Assembly (NCBI RefSeq): GCF_000173775.1
Contig: NZ_ACCD01000022.1
Span: 1 to 64,000, forward strand
Source of the DNA: Yersinia rohdei ATCC 43380
GTDB lineage: Bacteria > Pseudomonadota > Gammaproteobacteria > Enterobacterales > Enterobacteriaceae
Length of the DNA stretch: 64,000 nucleotides
Direction: 5' to 3'
The notes under the pieces are model-generated. The model had not been told where the DNA came from and ran no database searches. It saw nothing but the letters and a program-made list of their open reading frames with translations. This document shows positions 19,831 to 32,108 of the stretch, one piece after another. Position 1 is the first letter of the stretch, and the number at the start of each line of letters is the position of its first letter. The position numbers and the translations under genes are program-made.

Positions 19831-20695
19831 GCTTTTGCTCCTGTTCGAGACGAACTACCTGACGCGCAACGCGCCATTGCAGGCCACTTTTCAGAAAAAG
19901 GGTCACAATTGCCATCAGGGTTAATAATGCCGCGGCAGTAAATGCCCCGGCGGTATTGTAATCCTGATGCAACAACTCAACTTGCAGTGGCAAGGTATAA
20001 GTCTCGCCACGAATAGAACCGGATACCACAGAAACTGCGCCAAACTCGCCAATGGCGCGGGCATTGGTCAACACCACGCCATACAGCAATGCCCAGCGGA
20101 TATTTGGCAATGTAACGCGGCGGAACATTTGCCAGCCGGATGCCCCCAGCAACACCGCTGCTTCATCTTCCTGACTGCCCTGGCTCATCATCACCGGCAC
20201 CAGCTCGCGTACCACAAAGGGGCAGGTGACGAAGACGGTAACCAATACCATGCCGGGCCAGGAGAACATGAGCTGGATATCGTGCGCATCCAACCAACTG
20301 CCCGCCACACCATTGGAGCCGTAAAACAGTAAATACATCAGGCCAGCAACCACGGGGGAAACGGCAAAGGGAATATCAATTAAGGTCATCAATAGTTGGC
20401 GGCCGGGGAAGACAAACCGCGTAACCAACCACGCCAGCACCACCCCGAAGACCAGATTGACCGGCACCGTAATCAGCGCCACCAAGACCGTCAACCAGAT
20501 GGCATGCAGCATGTCCGGGTCAGATAAATTCTGCACCACGACCTCAAAACCTTTCGAGAACGCCGTGATAAAAATCCACACCATCGGGATAACGAGCAGT
20601 AAAAATGAAAACAAAGCGCCAATGGCAATCAATGTCCATTTTCCCCAATTGATCGGGGGGCGGGCTACGCCATTAAATTCGGTGATATCCGCCAT
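19820..20695 (-). CDS. cysW: Sulfate/thiosulfate ABC importer permease CysW
   Basis: This inner-membrane permease has 291 residues and six predicted helices. The EAA loop that contacts CysA appears as [20 protein letters not shown] followed by [11 protein letters not shown]. The [11 protein letters not shown] segment is characteristic of CysW. The start overlaps the cysT stop by one base, as expected in the compact cysPTWA operon. Confidence 0.96.
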   Translation of the reverse strand: MADITEFNGVARPPINWGKWTLIAIGALFSFLLLVIPMVWIFITAFSKGFEVVVQNLSDPDMLHAIWLTVLVALITVPVNLVFGVVLAWLVTRFVFPGRQLLMTLIDIPFAVSPVVAGLMYLLFYGSNGVAGSWLDAHDIQLMFSWPGMVLVTVFVTCPFVVRELVPVMMSQGSQEDEAAVLLGASGWQMFRRVTLPNIRWALLYGVVLTNARAIGEFGAVSVVSGSIRGETYTLPLQVELLHQDYNTAGAFTAAALLTLMAIVTLFLKSGLQWRVARQVVRLEQEQKHEH

Positions 20696-21528
20696 CAGTG
20701 CCCACCTATCCGCCGACCAAATCGGGTTTGTAAGGTATTAATACTAAACAACAAGACCAGTGAAACCGCCAAAATAACCGAGGCAATGGCACTGGCTGCC
20801 GGGTAATCAAATTCTTGTAAGCGGATGAAAATCATCAGCGAGGTCACTTCGGTTTTCCAGGCGATGTTCCCGGCAATAAAGATAACTGCGCCGAACTCCC
20901 CCAGGCTGCGGGTGAAAGATAATGCCGTCCCGGCCAGTAGTGCCGGAGCCAATTCTGGCATCACCACCCGCCGGAAACTCTGCCAGCGGCTCGCACCTAA
21001 AGTTTCTGCCGCTTCTTCATATTCTGGCCCTAGCTCTTCCAATACCGGCTGCACCGTGCGCACCACAAATGGCAGGCTGGTAAAGGCCATGGCGACGGCA
21101 ATTCCTAACCAGGTAAAAGAGACTTTAATGCCAAACTCATTTAACCAAGCACCATACCAGCCGGTGGTGGAGAACAACGTTGCCAGTGTCAGCCCCGCGA
21201 CTGCGGTCGGGAGGGCAAAGGGTAAATCCATCAAACCATCTAATATGCTGCGGCCGGGGAATTGATAGCGCGTTAAAATCCACGCCATCAACATGCCAAA
21301 TACCGCATTAAACAGACTGGCAACCCCTGCAGCCAGTAAGGTGACTTTGTACGCGGCAACCACCTGAGGGTTAGTAATCACTTCCCAGTATTGCGCCCAA
21401 CTCATTTGTGCCAACTGCATGACTAACGCGCTGAGCGGCAATAACAAGATCAAGCAGGTGTAAAGCAGGCTGCTCCCAAGACTGAGGGTAAATCCGGGCA
21501 GAACCCGTTTACTGGATGCCGACAACAT
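20695..21528 (-). CDS. cysT: Sulfate/thiosulfate ABC importer permease CysT (CysU)
   Basis: This inner-membrane permease partner of CysW has 277 residues and about six helices. The EAA loop is YEEAAETLGASRWQSFRRVV followed by MPELAPALL, and the conserved SFTRSLGEFGAVIFIAG follows. Its ATG overlaps the cysP stop codon by one base, giving tight coupling with the binding-protein gene. Confidence 0.96.
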   Translation of the reverse strand: MLSASSKRVLPGFTLSLGSSLLYTCLILLLPLSALVMQLAQMSWAQYWEVITNPQVVAAYKVTLLAAGVASLFNAVFGMLMAWILTRYQFPGRSILDGLMDLPFALPTAVAGLTLATLFSTTGWYGAWLNEFGIKVSFTWLGIAVAMAFTSLPFVVRTVQPVLEELGPEYEEAAETLGASRWQSFRRVVMPELAPALLAGTALSFTRSLGEFGAVIFIAGNIAWKTEVTSLMIFIRLQEFDYPAASAIASVILAVSLVLLFSINTLQTRFGRRIGGH

Positions 21529-22565
21529 TACTGATGCCCTTGGGCGAGCAATTTATCCAACTCGCCGCCAGTCACAAAATGGGTGCTCATGACTTGTGGC
21601 CAGCTACCGAATTGGTCTTCAACACGGAATAATTTCGTTTCTGGGAATTGGGATTTAGCCGCTTCCATTGCCGCTTTGTCATACACCCGGTAGTTAAAGC
21701 TGGTGATGACCTGCTGTGCTGCGGGGCTGTAGAGATAATTGAGATAATCTTTGGCGGCTTTTTCAGTGCCATTCTTTTCCACATTTTTATCTACCCAGGC
21801 CACCGGAAACTCCGCCAGAATATCGACCGGCGGGACAATCACTTCATATTTGTCGCTGCCATATTCTTTGCGGATGTTATTCACTTCAGATTCGAAACTG
21901 ATCAGCACATCACCCAAACCGCGCTCGACAAAAGTGGTGGTTGCGCCACGGCCGCCGGTATCAAATACCACCACATTCCCCAGGAATCGTTTCATCCAAT
22001 CCTGGGTTTTCGCCTTATCGTTGCCATTGGCTTGTTGTGTTGCCCCCCAGGCGGCCAAATAGGTATAGCGGCCATTACCCGAGGTTTTAGGATTAGGGAA
22101 GACCAGTTTGACGTCTTCGCGCACTAAATCATCCCAGTTATGAATATTCTTGGGATTGTCTTTGCGCACCAGAAACGCCATGGTGGAATAGAACGGCGAG
22201 CTGTTATTTGGCAAACGCGTCTGCCAGTCGGCGGGGATCAAATTGCCACGGTCATGCAGAATTTGCACATCTGTGACTTGGTTATAGGTCACCACGTCGG
22301 CTTTCAGGCCTTGCAAGATAGCCAGCGCCTGCTTGGAAGAGCCCGCATGAGACTGTTTAATAGTCAGTTTGTCACCGGGGTTTTGTTGTTCCCATTGTTG
22401 CTGGAAACCCGGATTAAGAGCGGTAAATAACTCGCGGGAAACATCATAGGAGCTGTTCAGCAACTCAGTGGCAGAGACAGTTGCACTGCTAAAAATTAAC
22501 GCGCTTAATAAGGCGACACGGGTTAATCCTTTATGTGTGTTTTTCTTCACTGAGGTCTGTTTCAT
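21528..22565 (-). CDS. cysP: Thiosulfate/sulfate-binding periplasmic protein
   Basis: CysP captures sulfate or thiosulfate in the periplasm and delivers it to CysTW. The 345-residue precursor has a basic N-terminus, a hydrophobic core (about residues 15-30) and a likely cleavage site after ATVSA near residue 32. The mature protein begins [13 protein letters not shown], typical of the sulfate-binding family, and contains the SHAGSSKQA and [10 protein letters not shown] ligand-loop segments. It is the first gene of the operon, and its upstream region should hold the CysB-dependent promoter. Confidence 0.97.
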   Translation of the reverse strand: MKQTSVKKNTHKGLTRVALLSALIFSSATVSATELLNSSYDVSRELFTALNPGFQQQWEQQNPGDKLTIKQSHAGSSKQALAILQGLKADVVTYNQVTDVQILHDRGNLIPADWQTRLPNNSSPFYSTMAFLVRKDNPKNIHNWDDLVREDVKLVFPNPKTSGNGRYTYLAAWGATQQANGNDKAKTQDWMKRFLGNVVVFDTGGRGATTTFVERGLGDVLISFESEVNNIRKEYGSDKYEVIVPPVDILAEFPVAWVDKNVEKNGTEKAAKDYLNYLYSPAAQQVITSFNYRVYDKAAMEAAKSQFPETKLFRVEDQFGSWPQVMSTHFVTGGELDKLLAQGHQ

Positions 22566-22768
22566 GGTGCACCTTATTCACTGAGTTCATGCGGCAAATA
22601 TTTGCCATTCATTACGAATGATGAGCCTTTAATATCTTCAGTGTATTTATAACTAGGTGCTTACCTATAACGCTTTTATATACCGTTTAGTGATGTTCAA
22701 TTATCAAATGCTCTAAGCCAGCAACAACGCAGGTCGTGAGCCTGCCGATATTGCGGTGCCGTAGCCAA

Positions 22769-22797
22769 TAAAAAGCCCAGCCGACCTGCGCTGGGCG
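22769..22797 (-). terminator. Terminator of nanT
   Basis: On the minus strand GCCCAGC-GCAGGTCG-GCTGGGC is followed by TTTTTATT, about 45 nt after the nanT stop. The rest of the 22566-22838 gap is the A/T-rich cysP promoter region, in which I see no confident CysB site. Confidence 0.85.
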
Positions 22798-22838
22798 ATA
22801 AAACTGTTTTATTGGCAGTTGATAACAAACCGAGATTT

Positions 22839-24722
<1,884 letters not shown>

Positions 24723-25601
24723 TCATCCATTTTGGCTAACGGCTTGGGTGGTTTTACGTTTAATACTCTCTGCTTGAGCAGGATCCGCTTTGACCAGTAA
24801 GGCGTAAATCAAATCCAGGACAAACAATTGCGCAATTTTGGTTCCAATGGAGTCCCCTTGCAGTTGCCCCTGACGATTACCGTTAATCAGCACATAATCT
24901 GCCAGCTCCGTAATTGAGGAGCCCATATTGTGGGTCAGCGCGACCGTGGTTGCACCGGCCTGTTTCGCCAGTTTTAATGCCTGCACCGTTTCAGCCGAGG
25001 TACCCGAGTGACTTATCCCGATTGCCACATCACCGGGGCGCATCAAAGTGGCCTGCATATACATAAAATGGTTATTTGTGGCGGCATCAACCCGCAACCC
25101 AATGCGCATTAATTTGCCTTTGGCATCTTCGGCAGTAATACCTGAAGAGCCGACACCAAAAATACAGATGCGGTCAGCCGGGCGCAGTAATTTAACCACC
25201 TGTTCGACACTCTCGATAGACAGCAAATTCAGTGTTTCTGACAACACATTATTGATAGCCGACTGCAACTTATGACCAATCGCCAGCGGGTCATCGCCCT
25301 CTTGCACATCAGCATCTAACAGACTGTTTTCACTGTTATGGCGGGTAGCCACTTCAATGGCCAAGTCCATCTTGAAATCCTGAAACCCTTTATAGCCCAA
25401 TGTCCTGCAGAATCGGATAATCGTGGCCTCACCAGCTTGGGTAAGAGCTGAAAGTTCGGCAATCGAAAGCTGGGTAACTTTAGCCGGTTCCGCCAAAATA
25501 TATGCGGCAATGCGCTGTGCTGAGCGGGTCAGGCTATTTTGTATCGCACCCAAGGCATCAAGAATTTTACCTGGCTTAAAACGGGGAGATCCAGTTTTCA
25601 C
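24723..25601 (-). CDS. nanR: RpiR-family transcriptional regulator, probable nan regulator
   Basis: This 292-residue protein has an N-terminal RpiR helix-turn-helix domain (about 10-85, including LSIAELSALTQAGEATIIRFCRTLG) and a C-terminal SIS sugar-phosphate isomerase domain (about 125-270, with IFGVGSSGITAEDAKGKL and AIGISHSGTSAET). SIS domains bind phosphosugars; in Vibrio NanR and Haemophilus SiaR, which are the same family, amino-sugar phosphates of the sialate pathway are the effectors. It lies between nanT and nanQ. E. coli NanR is an unrelated GntR-type protein, so the symbol follows function by context only. Confidence 0.8.
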   Translation of the reverse strand: MKTGSPRFKPGKILDALGAIQNSLTRSAQRIAAYILAEPAKVTQLSIAELSALTQAGEATIIRFCRTLGYKGFQDFKMDLAIEVATRHNSENSLLDADVQEGDDPLAIGHKLQSAINNVLSETLNLLSIESVEQVVKLLRPADRICIFGVGSSGITAEDAKGKLMRIGLRVDAATNNHFMYMQATLMRPGDVAIGISHSGTSAETVQALKLAKQAGATTVALTHNMGSSITELADYVLINGNRQGQLQGDSIGTKIAQLFVLDLIYALLVKADPAQAESIKRKTTQAVSQNG

Positions 25602-25715
25602 GCGGATACCTCAAGGGAAAGAGAATTGACGGACAGGGGACTGTGCTGGGGCGCATCATTACATAATTGGCCCACTTCGTGAAGAAAAATGGCAGCAGAG
25701 TGCGGGGCGATATCA

Positions 25716-25742
25716 ATAAAAAAACCCCGGAGGGCCGGGGAA
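25716..25742 (-). terminator. Terminator of nanK-nanQ
   Basis: On the minus strand CCCCGG-CCCT-CCGGGG is followed by TTTTTTTATT, about 50 nt after the nanQ stop and before the regulator gene, so the regulator is probably transcribed separately. Confidence 0.9.
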
Positions 25743-25792
25743 GATGTCAAAGATAACGTGCGATTTTATTATATAAAAATCATTGTTATAGC

Positions 25793-26269
<477 letters not shown>

Positions 26270-26359
26270 CTATTTTTACTCAATATAGTATGAATTCGCT
26301 GATAAACTCCCTCCGACGAAGAGAGCAGTTTGATTCAGCTAAATTTCTTAACCGTCTGA

Positions 26360-27232
26360 TTATAAAGTTGCTTTAGCCCACAGCGCGGCACCCAACAAAC
26401 CACTGTCCTGACGATGATGAGCCGCCTGAACCGGTACCCGATAGATGGCTGGCAATATTTTTTGTGCGCCAATAACCCGCTCTGCATACCCGACCGCCAG
26501 ACCAACACTGCCGCCCAGAATAACAACCTCAAGATCTAGGGCCATTTTCATATCCGCCAGCATTTGAGCAATTGCGGTGGCAGAGCGATTGATAATATTT
26601 TCAGCCTTAACATCACCCAGTTTTGCCATTTCAAATACTTTGGCGGCGTCCACCGGTTGTTTCCAGCCCAAGGTTTCTGCTCCAATGGCCGTACCAGAGG
26701 CGACACTTTCTACACAGCCGCGACGACCACAGCCACACAACAAGCCGTGGGGATCGGCTAAGGTGTGGCCAATATGCCCCGCCAGCCCTTGGCTACCGAC
26801 CAGTAATTTTTTATTCAAGATAATGCCGCCCCCCACCCCGGTGGACACCGTCACAAACATCATATTGCTGCAATTATCACTCACCGCCTGATATTCAGCC
26901 CAAGCCGCGGCCTGACCATCGTTAAGCAGCACACAAGGCAAATCGGCAATCGAGCGGATGCAATCTTGCAATGGGAAATCAGCCAGCCCACCAAGATTGG
27001 CCGGATTGAGTGCCGTCAAGCGCCCGCCGCTGATAATGCCGGTTGACGCCACCGCAATACCATCAACCAGATGTCGATAAGGTGCTATCAGTGTTTCCAG
27101 CACTGCCGCCAACTGCTCAGCCCCGCCGCGCGGCGTTGCCACTTGCTGACGGCCAATCAACATGCCGCTTTCAGTGACTACCGCAGCGGCAATTTTGGTT
27201 CCACCGATATCCAGTGCCAACATTTTTCCCAT
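26360..27232 (-). CDS. nanK: N-acetylmannosamine kinase
   Basis: NanK phosphorylates ManNAc to ManNAc-6P, the second step of sialate breakdown. The 290-residue ROK-family kinase has the ATP-binding [15 protein letters not shown] at the N-terminus, the catalytic Asp in [22 protein letters not shown], and the [12 protein letters not shown] and [11 protein letters not shown] zinc-binding motif. The first ATG (27232) and another three codons later (27223) are both possible; neither has a strong ribosome binding site. It is divergent from nanE across an operator-containing gap. Confidence 0.92.
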   Translation of the reverse strand: MGKMLALDIGGTKIAAAVVTESGMLIGRQQVATPRGGAEQLAAVLETLIAPYRHLVDGIAVASTGIISGGRLTALNPANLGGLADFPLQDCIRSIADLPCVLLNDGQAAAWAEYQAVSDNCSNMMFVTVSTGVGGGIILNKKLLVGSQGLAGHIGHTLADPHGLLCGCGRRGCVESVASGTAIGAETLGWKQPVDAAKVFEMAKLGDVKAENIINRSATAIAQMLADMKMALDLEVVILGGSVGLAVGYAERVIGAQKILPAIYRVPVQAAHHRQDSGLLGAALWAKATL

Positions 27233-27328
27233 CTGGCGTCGCCCTCTTGCTGCTGTAATAAATGTAATAAAGATGATTAGATGACTATGGCAATTTTTTA
27301 GTTAAAACTCCATTGTTATTTTAATATT

Positions 27329-27341
27329 GGAGTAAAACTCC
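27329..27341. promoter_or_regulatory. Candidate nan operator, central copy
   Basis: GGAGTAAAACTCC is identical to the palindrome upstream of nanT and is followed by CTTGAG as there (ATTTGAG). It lies about 90 nt from nanK and 117 nt from nanE. Confidence 0.65.
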
Positions 27342-27414
27342 CTTGAGAGTTTTTAAGTGTGAGGTTTCTCTCTTTCTGACCATTGCACCCCAGGAATAAA
27401 AGATCTAACATGAT

Positions 27415-27427
27415 GGAGTTAAACTTC
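27415..27427. promoter_or_regulatory. Candidate nan operator, nanE-proximal copy
   Basis: GGAGTTAAACTTC followed by ATTTGAA matches the other copies at 11 of 13 core positions. It sits immediately before the nanE ribosome binding region. Confidence 0.55.
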
Positions 27428-27457
27428 ATTTGAAATTACAGATCGGAGCTAAAAACC

Positions 27458-28213
27458 GTGCGTAATCTGACTGCGAGTGACCTGACTATGAGTAACACCA
27501 GTAATCTCTACCACAAGCTCCAAAACGGGCTTATCGCCTCTTGCCAGCCGGTGCCCGGCAGCCCGATGGATACCCCGGAAATCGTGGCAGCAATGGCCTG
27601 TGCAGCACTGGCCGGCGGCGCAGTCGGCCTGCGAGTTGAGGGCATTAGCAATATAGAAGCAGTGCGCCGAGTCACAGATGCGCCAATCATCGGCATTATT
27701 AAACGCGACTTACCCGACTCCGAGGTCAGAATTACACCTTGGTTGGAAGATGTGGATGCGCTGAGTGCTGCCGGAGCCAATGTCATTGCTTTTGATGTCA
27801 CCCGCCGCCCGCGCCCCGTCTCAGTAGACGAGTTATACCAGCGAGTTCGGGCAACAGGTTGCCTGGCAATGGCAGATGCCTCCAATCTTGAAGATGGCCT
27901 GCTGGCCTACCGCTTAGGTATTGATTTTATTGGCACCACGCTATCTGGCTATACCCAAGACCCGGTTCCAACTGAACCGGACTTAGCACTGGTTAAACAG
28001 CTATCCGACGCAGGTTGCCGCGTGATTGCCGAGGGCCGTTATAATTCGCCCGCCGCCGCCGCCGCCGCAATTGCGGCCGGTGCCTATGCGGTAACCGTTG
28101 GCTCCGCCATTACCCGAATTGAACATATTTGTGGTTGGTTCTGTGATGCTATCCAACAGCATGCAGCAGTAAAACAGACACACACGTTAGCTGAACACGA
28201 AACCGCAAAATGA
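27458..28213 (+). CDS. nanE: N-acetylmannosamine-6-phosphate 2-epimerase
   Basis: NanE converts ManNAc-6P to GlcNAc-6P, which then enters amino-sugar catabolism. The TIM-barrel protein contains [18 protein letters not shown] (catalytic Lys), [34 protein letters not shown] and [10 protein letters not shown], all family signatures. GTG at 27458 has GGAG 9 nt upstream and is taken as the start (251 residues); the in-frame ATG at 27488 would give 241 residues but has a weaker ribosome binding site. The next gene is nanA. Confidence 0.93.
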   Translation: MRNLTASDLTMSNTSNLYHKLQNGLIASCQPVPGSPMDTPEIVAAMACAALAGGAVGLRVEGISNIEAVRRVTDAPIIGIIKRDLPDSEVRITPWLEDVDALSAAGANVIAFDVTRRPRPVSVDELYQRVRATGCLAMADASNLEDGLLAYRLGIDFIGTTLSGYTQDPVPTEPDLALVKQLSDAGCRVIAEGRYNSPAAAAAAIAAGAYAVTVGSAITRIEHICGWFCDAIQQHAAVKQTHTLAEHETAK

Positions 28214-28288
28214 CCGAATACTGATTATTATCGTACTCAATACTATGGTGACCACTTAGGTCATATCTCTGATTTATTAAGGATGCGT

Positions 28289-29182
28289 ATGAAAAAGTTA
28301 ACTGGCCTGATCGCAGCTCCTCACACTCCGTTCGATGAACAGGGTGAGGTTAATTACTCCGTTATTGACCAAATTGCTGAACATCTGGTTAATGACGGCG
28401 TGCAAGGGGTCTATGTTTGCGGCACTACCGGTGAAGGTATCCATTGCTCAGTTGAAGAACGCAAAAAAATTGCCGAGCGCTGGGTAAAAGCAGCACAGGG
28501 TAAACTGAGCATTACCTTGCATACCGGCGCACTGAGCATCAAAGACGCCGTTGACCTTTCTCGCCATGCCGAAACACTGGATATCTTTGCAACTTCCGCC
28601 ATCGGCCCTTGCTTCTTTAAGCCAGGTAACCTGGATGATTTAATCGCTTATTGCCAGGCCATTGCAGCGGCAGCGCCATCAAAAGGCTTCTATTATTATC
28701 ATTCTGGAATGTCCGGTGTGAATTTGGATATGGAGCAATTCCTGATTAAAGCGGAATCTAAAATCCCAAATCTGTCCGGAATTAAATTCAATAATGCAGA
28801 TTTATATGAATTCCAGCGCTGCCTGCGGGTGAGTGGTGGTAAATTTGATATTCCATTTGGGGTAGATGAGCATTTACCCGGTGGATTGGCAGTAGGCGCT
28901 ATTGGTGCTGTTGGCAGCACATATAACTATGCCGCTCCACTATTCCATAAAATTATTGCTGATTTCAATGCCGGTAATCAGGTTGCTGTTCAGCGCAGTA
29001 TGGATCAAGTTATTGCGCTTATCCGCGTATTGGTTGAATTTGGTGGCGTTGCTGCCGGTAAAGCTGCCATGCAATTACACGGTATTGATGCCGGTAACCC
29101 GCGTCTTCCACTGCGCGCATTGACCAAAGAACAAAAGCAAACTGTGGTGAACAGAATGCGTGATGCTATTTATCCTGCTTAA
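28289..29182 (+). CDS. nanA: N-acetylneuraminate lyase (sialic acid aldolase)
   Basis: NanA cleaves sialic acid to ManNAc and pyruvate, the first catabolic step. It is a DapA-superfamily TIM barrel of 297 residues, with the Schiff-base lysine K166 in LSGIKF and the catalytic tyrosine Y137 in FYYYH. The start at 28289 is chosen because AAGGA lies 5 nt upstream, while the ATG six bases earlier overlaps that site. Motifs GTTGEG, FYYYH, FGVDEHL and GAVGSTYNY resemble animal N-acetylneuraminate lyase more than E. coli NanA (compare YYPFSF and GSTYNI there). Confidence 0.9.
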   Translation: MKKLTGLIAAPHTPFDEQGEVNYSVIDQIAEHLVNDGVQGVYVCGTTGEGIHCSVEERKKIAERWVKAAQGKLSITLHTGALSIKDAVDLSRHAETLDIFATSAIGPCFFKPGNLDDLIAYCQAIAAAAPSKGFYYYHSGMSGVNLDMEQFLIKAESKIPNLSGIKFNNADLYEFQRCLRVSGGKFDIPFGVDEHLPGGLAVGAIGAVGSTYNYAAPLFHKIIADFNAGNQVAVQRSMDQVIALIRVLVEFGGVAAGKAAMQLHGIDAGNPRLPLRALTKEQKQTVVNRMRDAIYPA

Positions 29183-29211
29183 TTGCCATTATGGTGCAAT
29201 GAGAGCAAAGC

Positions 29212-29240
29212 AAAAGGCCGGATATCCGGCCTTCTTTATT
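29212..29240 (+). terminator. Terminator of nanE-nanA
   Basis: AAGGCCGGATATCCGGCCTT is a fully palindromic hairpin followed by CTTTATTTTT, 30 nt after the nanA stop and facing the convergent yfeX gene. Confidence 0.85.
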
Positions 29241-29289
29241 TTTACTACCCCAATACATTACTGTGACCATAAGTGATGGCGGCAATAAG

Positions 29290-30195
29290 TTATAGCGATA
29301 ATAATTTGGTCAACGACGGGGCAAAATAATAGCTGCCAGTGACGGGCTTACTAAAGCCAAGTAATAAATCATGCTTACCATCTATTGAGCCAAACATGCT
29401 CAATAATTGTTGCTCGATATTATGCAACCGCGCGCAATAGGCAATGAAATATAGGCCATGTTTGCCACTGGCCGTCCCATAAGGCAAGCTTTGACGTAGA
29501 ATTTTCAGCCCTTTCCCCTCTTCTTTAAGATCAACCCGACTTACATGGGAAGTATCAGGGCGTTGATCTGAAGGTAATTCCTGACTGTCGGGTTTCGTGC
29601 GCCCTACAATTTGCTCTTGCTTGTGCTCAGGGATGCGTTTCCATTTTTTCAGGTCATGCTCATAGCGCTGAACTAATATATAGCTGCCACCCGCATCCTC
29701 TTCGCCTTGTGCAATGACCGCCACTTCTGGGCGACTTTCGCCTTGCGGATTTTCAGTACCATCAATAAAGCCGGTAAAGTCACGTTCTTCTACCCAGCGG
29801 AAACCATGAGTCTCTTCTTCCACCGCAATTGCATCGCCAAAAGCAGCAACCGCAGCTTGCGCTAAGGTAAAGTTAATATCTTGGCGTAATGACTGAATAT
29901 GAATCAATAAATCGCGCTGAGTCGCAGGGGCTATGATGGGGGCTTTGCCCAATGGCACAAAAGGCTTTAACTCTTTCGCACCTTGGCCATTTGATAAGTC
30001 ATGCCAAACATCTGAACCGAAAGCAATAACTGCACCTAAATGCTCATTAGGATATTTTTGCTGTAATTCTTGTAATGCCTGACAGAATTTTTTGCATCCC
30101 TGGCGAATGGCATCAAATTCGCCTTGCACTTTTGCTTCCATAAAAATCGCAAAACGGCAGTGCTCCAGCAAAATGCCACTCTGAACTTGAGTCAT
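29290..30195 (-). CDS. yfeX: DyP-type heme peroxidase YfeX
   Basis: YfeX is a cytoplasmic dye-decolorising peroxidase. The 301-residue protein has the family-defining [10 protein letters not shown] (about residues 140-149, catalytic Asp) and the downstream region with the proximal heme histidine ([12 protein letters not shown]) and [20 protein letters not shown]. Its physiological substrate is unsettled. It is the next gene on the backbone before yfeY, as in E. coli. Confidence 0.93.
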   Translation of the reverse strand: MTQVQSGILLEHCRFAIFMEAKVQGEFDAIRQGCKKFCQALQELQQKYPNEHLGAVIAFGSDVWHDLSNGQGAKELKPFVPLGKAPIIAPATQRDLLIHIQSLRQDINFTLAQAAVAAFGDAIAVEEETHGFRWVEERDFTGFIDGTENPQGESRPEVAVIAQGEEDAGGSYILVQRYEHDLKKWKRIPEHKQEQIVGRTKPDSQELPSDQRPDTSHVSRVDLKEEGKGLKILRQSLPYGTASGKHGLYFIAYCARLHNIEQQLLSMFGSIDGKHDLLLGFSKPVTGSYYFAPSLTKLLSL

Positions 30196-30455
30196 GTTCC
30201 TTCCTCACTAAAAGTCGGTATTGCTGCCAAGATATTTACCCAAAGAATTTGGGATTTAAGTATGAAGGGTATGATAGCTGAAGCGATTAAAATTACCTTG
30301 CGTCAGCGCAAAATAAATTTCCACTGAGAGGATGGGAATATTATTAACCAATTTAGAGCTCAGTGCCAAAATGAGAATAAAAATCACGGCTCCAACGTCA
30401 TTGGCGCTACAGCAAAATTGTTAATACTGCTGTAACGTCAAAGACCTACGGGAGT

Positions 30456-31070
30456 TTATTCACTGCTAGCTGCGCGCCAGATAATCTTACTGACTTTCCA
30501 GCTTTTCAGTTGGTCATCTGATGGCATTAAACCTTCAGGGCCATGCCAGGCACCATCAAATAAATAACTAACATGTTTGCTTCCCGGCGCTGCACATTCT
30601 ATTTGCGCTACGTCATCGCCAGTCCCTTTATGACAGGCACCAAAAGCTTTTTTATATAATTCGCTGAATGGCGTACCAATCGAAACACCCCATTGGCTCG
30701 GAATATCTTTATCCATAACCTCGATACGTTCTACCTTGCCCTTGGGTTGGCCAGAAATAACCAGTTTAATTTGGTCTTCTTTCATTGCCTGATAGAAGGA
30801 AACCAGCTTGCCATCATTGGTCGCCATACCACTGCGTAGCCGATAATCGCCTTTTAGCCCTTCTTTGATGTCATTTTCAGCCAGCGGCGTGCTGGCAGTT
30901 ATTCCACCAACCCCGTTATCACTTACCTGCATACTACTGCTGCTGCCGAACCAATTGAGTGGCGACAAACTTGACCAAGAAAAACCGGACATGCTCGAGC
31001 ACCCTGCCAATAACAAAGGGGCCCCCAGTAATAACAAGCGCACCCCAGAAATCTGTGGGCGAATATTCAT
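30456..31070 (-). CDS. yfeY: YfeY-type RpoE-regulated lipoprotein
   Basis: This 204-residue precursor has a type II signal peptide with lipobox LLAGC (lipid-modified C24), giving an envelope lipoprotein. Ser and Gly after the cysteine suggest outer-membrane sorting. The remainder matches the YfeY family by recall; the E. coli gene belongs to the sigma-E envelope stress regulon. A sigma-E-like promoter candidate lies about 100 nt upstream (31168-31195). Function unknown. Confidence 0.85.
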   Translation of the reverse strand: MNIRPQISGVRLLLLGAPLLLAGCSSMSGFSWSSLSPLNWFGSSSSMQVSDNGVGGITASTPLAENDIKEGLKGDYRLRSGMATNDGKLVSFYQAMKEDQIKLVISGQPKGKVERIEVMDKDIPSQWGVSIGTPFSELYKKAFGACHKGTGDDVAQIECAAPGSKHVSYLFDGAWHGPEGLMPSDDQLKSWKVSKIIWRAASSE

Positions 31071-31451
31071 CTAAAGCTCCTTAAAAAACCACTGCATCCA
31101 ATAAGCTTTCCTGCAACTAACTGTGGCAGAAGCCAGAAAGGGGCAGCTAAAAAAAGATAATCAGTGATTGGAGTCCGCACTGATGAAAAAGTGCCGTAAC
31201 CCGCCAGGCTTTAATCATTAGGCCCACAATTGGGGCACTTAATCAACTAAAGTAGCCGGCTAAAAAACGCCTAACAGGGTTGATAATATAGACTTTATCC
31301 CCATATATAGGAGTAAAATAGCGATATTCTACAGTTGATAATCCTAGAATTAAGCAAGGTTTAACGCCATTTTGGTCTAGTATTGGATAACGCGAAGCTT
31401 ATTTGGCTTCTAGTTCAGATGTCATGATTCATTCATTGAAGGAGCAATAAA
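31071..31451. other. Gene-free divergent promoter region between yfeY and the YgiW-like gene
   Basis: This 381-bp A/T-rich spacer contains the yfeY sigma-E-like promoter candidate on the minus strand and presumably the promoter of the YgiW-like gene. TTGATAAT occurs twice (near 31281 and 31336). No open frame or RNA gene is evident. Confidence 0.5.
31168..31195 (-). promoter_or_regulatory. Candidate sigma-E promoter of yfeY
   Basis: On the minus strand GGCACTT (31189-31195) is spaced 16 nt from TCCAA (31168-31172). The sigma-E consensus is GGAACTT-N16-TCTGA or TCAAA, so the match is partial. The distance to the gene and the known regulon membership of yfeY support it. Confidence 0.4.
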
Positions 31452-31865
31452 ATGAAGAAACTCACCTTAGCAGCCACCTTGGTTATGTTATGCAGCACAC
31501 CATTCCTGGCGCAAAGTGCAACAGATACTGCACAAGGTGGCTTTAATGGCCCGGCAACGACGCAGACTCAACCGGCAACCCAAGGCGGGTTTTCTGGCCC
31601 TAGTACCAGCAATACCACAGTAGATAAAGTTAAAACCATGCGCGATGATGCCCATGTTACTTTGCAAGGGAATATTACTGAGCGCTTAGGTCACGATACC
31701 TATACTTTCCGCGATAGCACCGGCACCATTACGGTTGATATTGATAACAAACGTTGGAAAGGCCAAACCATTACTCCACAAGATAAAGTGCAAATCGAAG
31801 GGAAAGTTGATAAAGACTGGAACTCTGTGGAAATTGATGTGAAAAACATAACCAAGATTAATTAA
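31452..31865 (+). CDS. YgiW/YdeI-family OB-fold stress protein
   Basis: This 137-residue precursor has a Sec signal peptide (cleavage near AQSA, residue 23) followed by two Gly-rich segments, QGGFNGPA and QGGFSGPS, and a bacterial OB-fold (BOF, PF04076) domain from about residue 52 (DDAHVTLQGNITERLGHDTYTFRD...). Family members are periplasmic proteins linked to stress tolerance and cationic peptide resistance in enterics. GGAGCAATAAA precedes the ATG. It is a stand-alone gene. Confidence 0.85.
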   Translation: MKKLTLAATLVMLCSTPFLAQSATDTAQGGFNGPATTQTQPATQGGFSGPSTSNTTVDKVKTMRDDAHVTLQGNITERLGHDTYTFRDSTGTITVDIDNKRWKGQTITPQDKVQIEGKVDKDWNSVEIDVKNITKIN

Positions 31866-31879
31866 TTTTGGGCTACTCT

Positions 31880-31905
31880 CGGGTGCTGTATAACTTCAGC
31901 ACCCG
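31880..31905 (+). terminator. Hairpin after the YgiW-like gene
   Basis: CGGGTGCTG-TATAACTT-CAGCACCCG is a 9-bp perfect stem 15 nt after the stop. The following ATATTGATTTTC is only moderately T-rich, so termination strength is uncertain. Confidence 0.65.
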
Positions 31906-32108
31906 ATATTGATTTTCTTAGTCGTTTTTTTATCTGCCCTTTTCCTCTAATAGCTTAAATACGCCCTTGAAACCCCTTTCGTCTCTATTTTGCACACTCA
32001 ACGCCACGTAAACTATATTAATACAATGAAAGATAATTAATATAATGGAAGAAAGTTATGGCGATAGCGTATCAGTTTAATTTCTTTTAAATTCAACTAG
32101 ATAAACCA

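Larger units (their letters stand above)
27233..27457. promoter_or_regulatory. nanK/nanE divergent control region
   Basis: This 225-bp A/T-rich region holds two copies of the nan palindrome (27329-27341 and 27415-27427) and a degenerate copy with AAAACTCC at 27304-27311. Both divergent transcripts must start here. Copy two lies 30 nt before the nanE start, where bound protein would block transcription. Confidence 0.65.
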
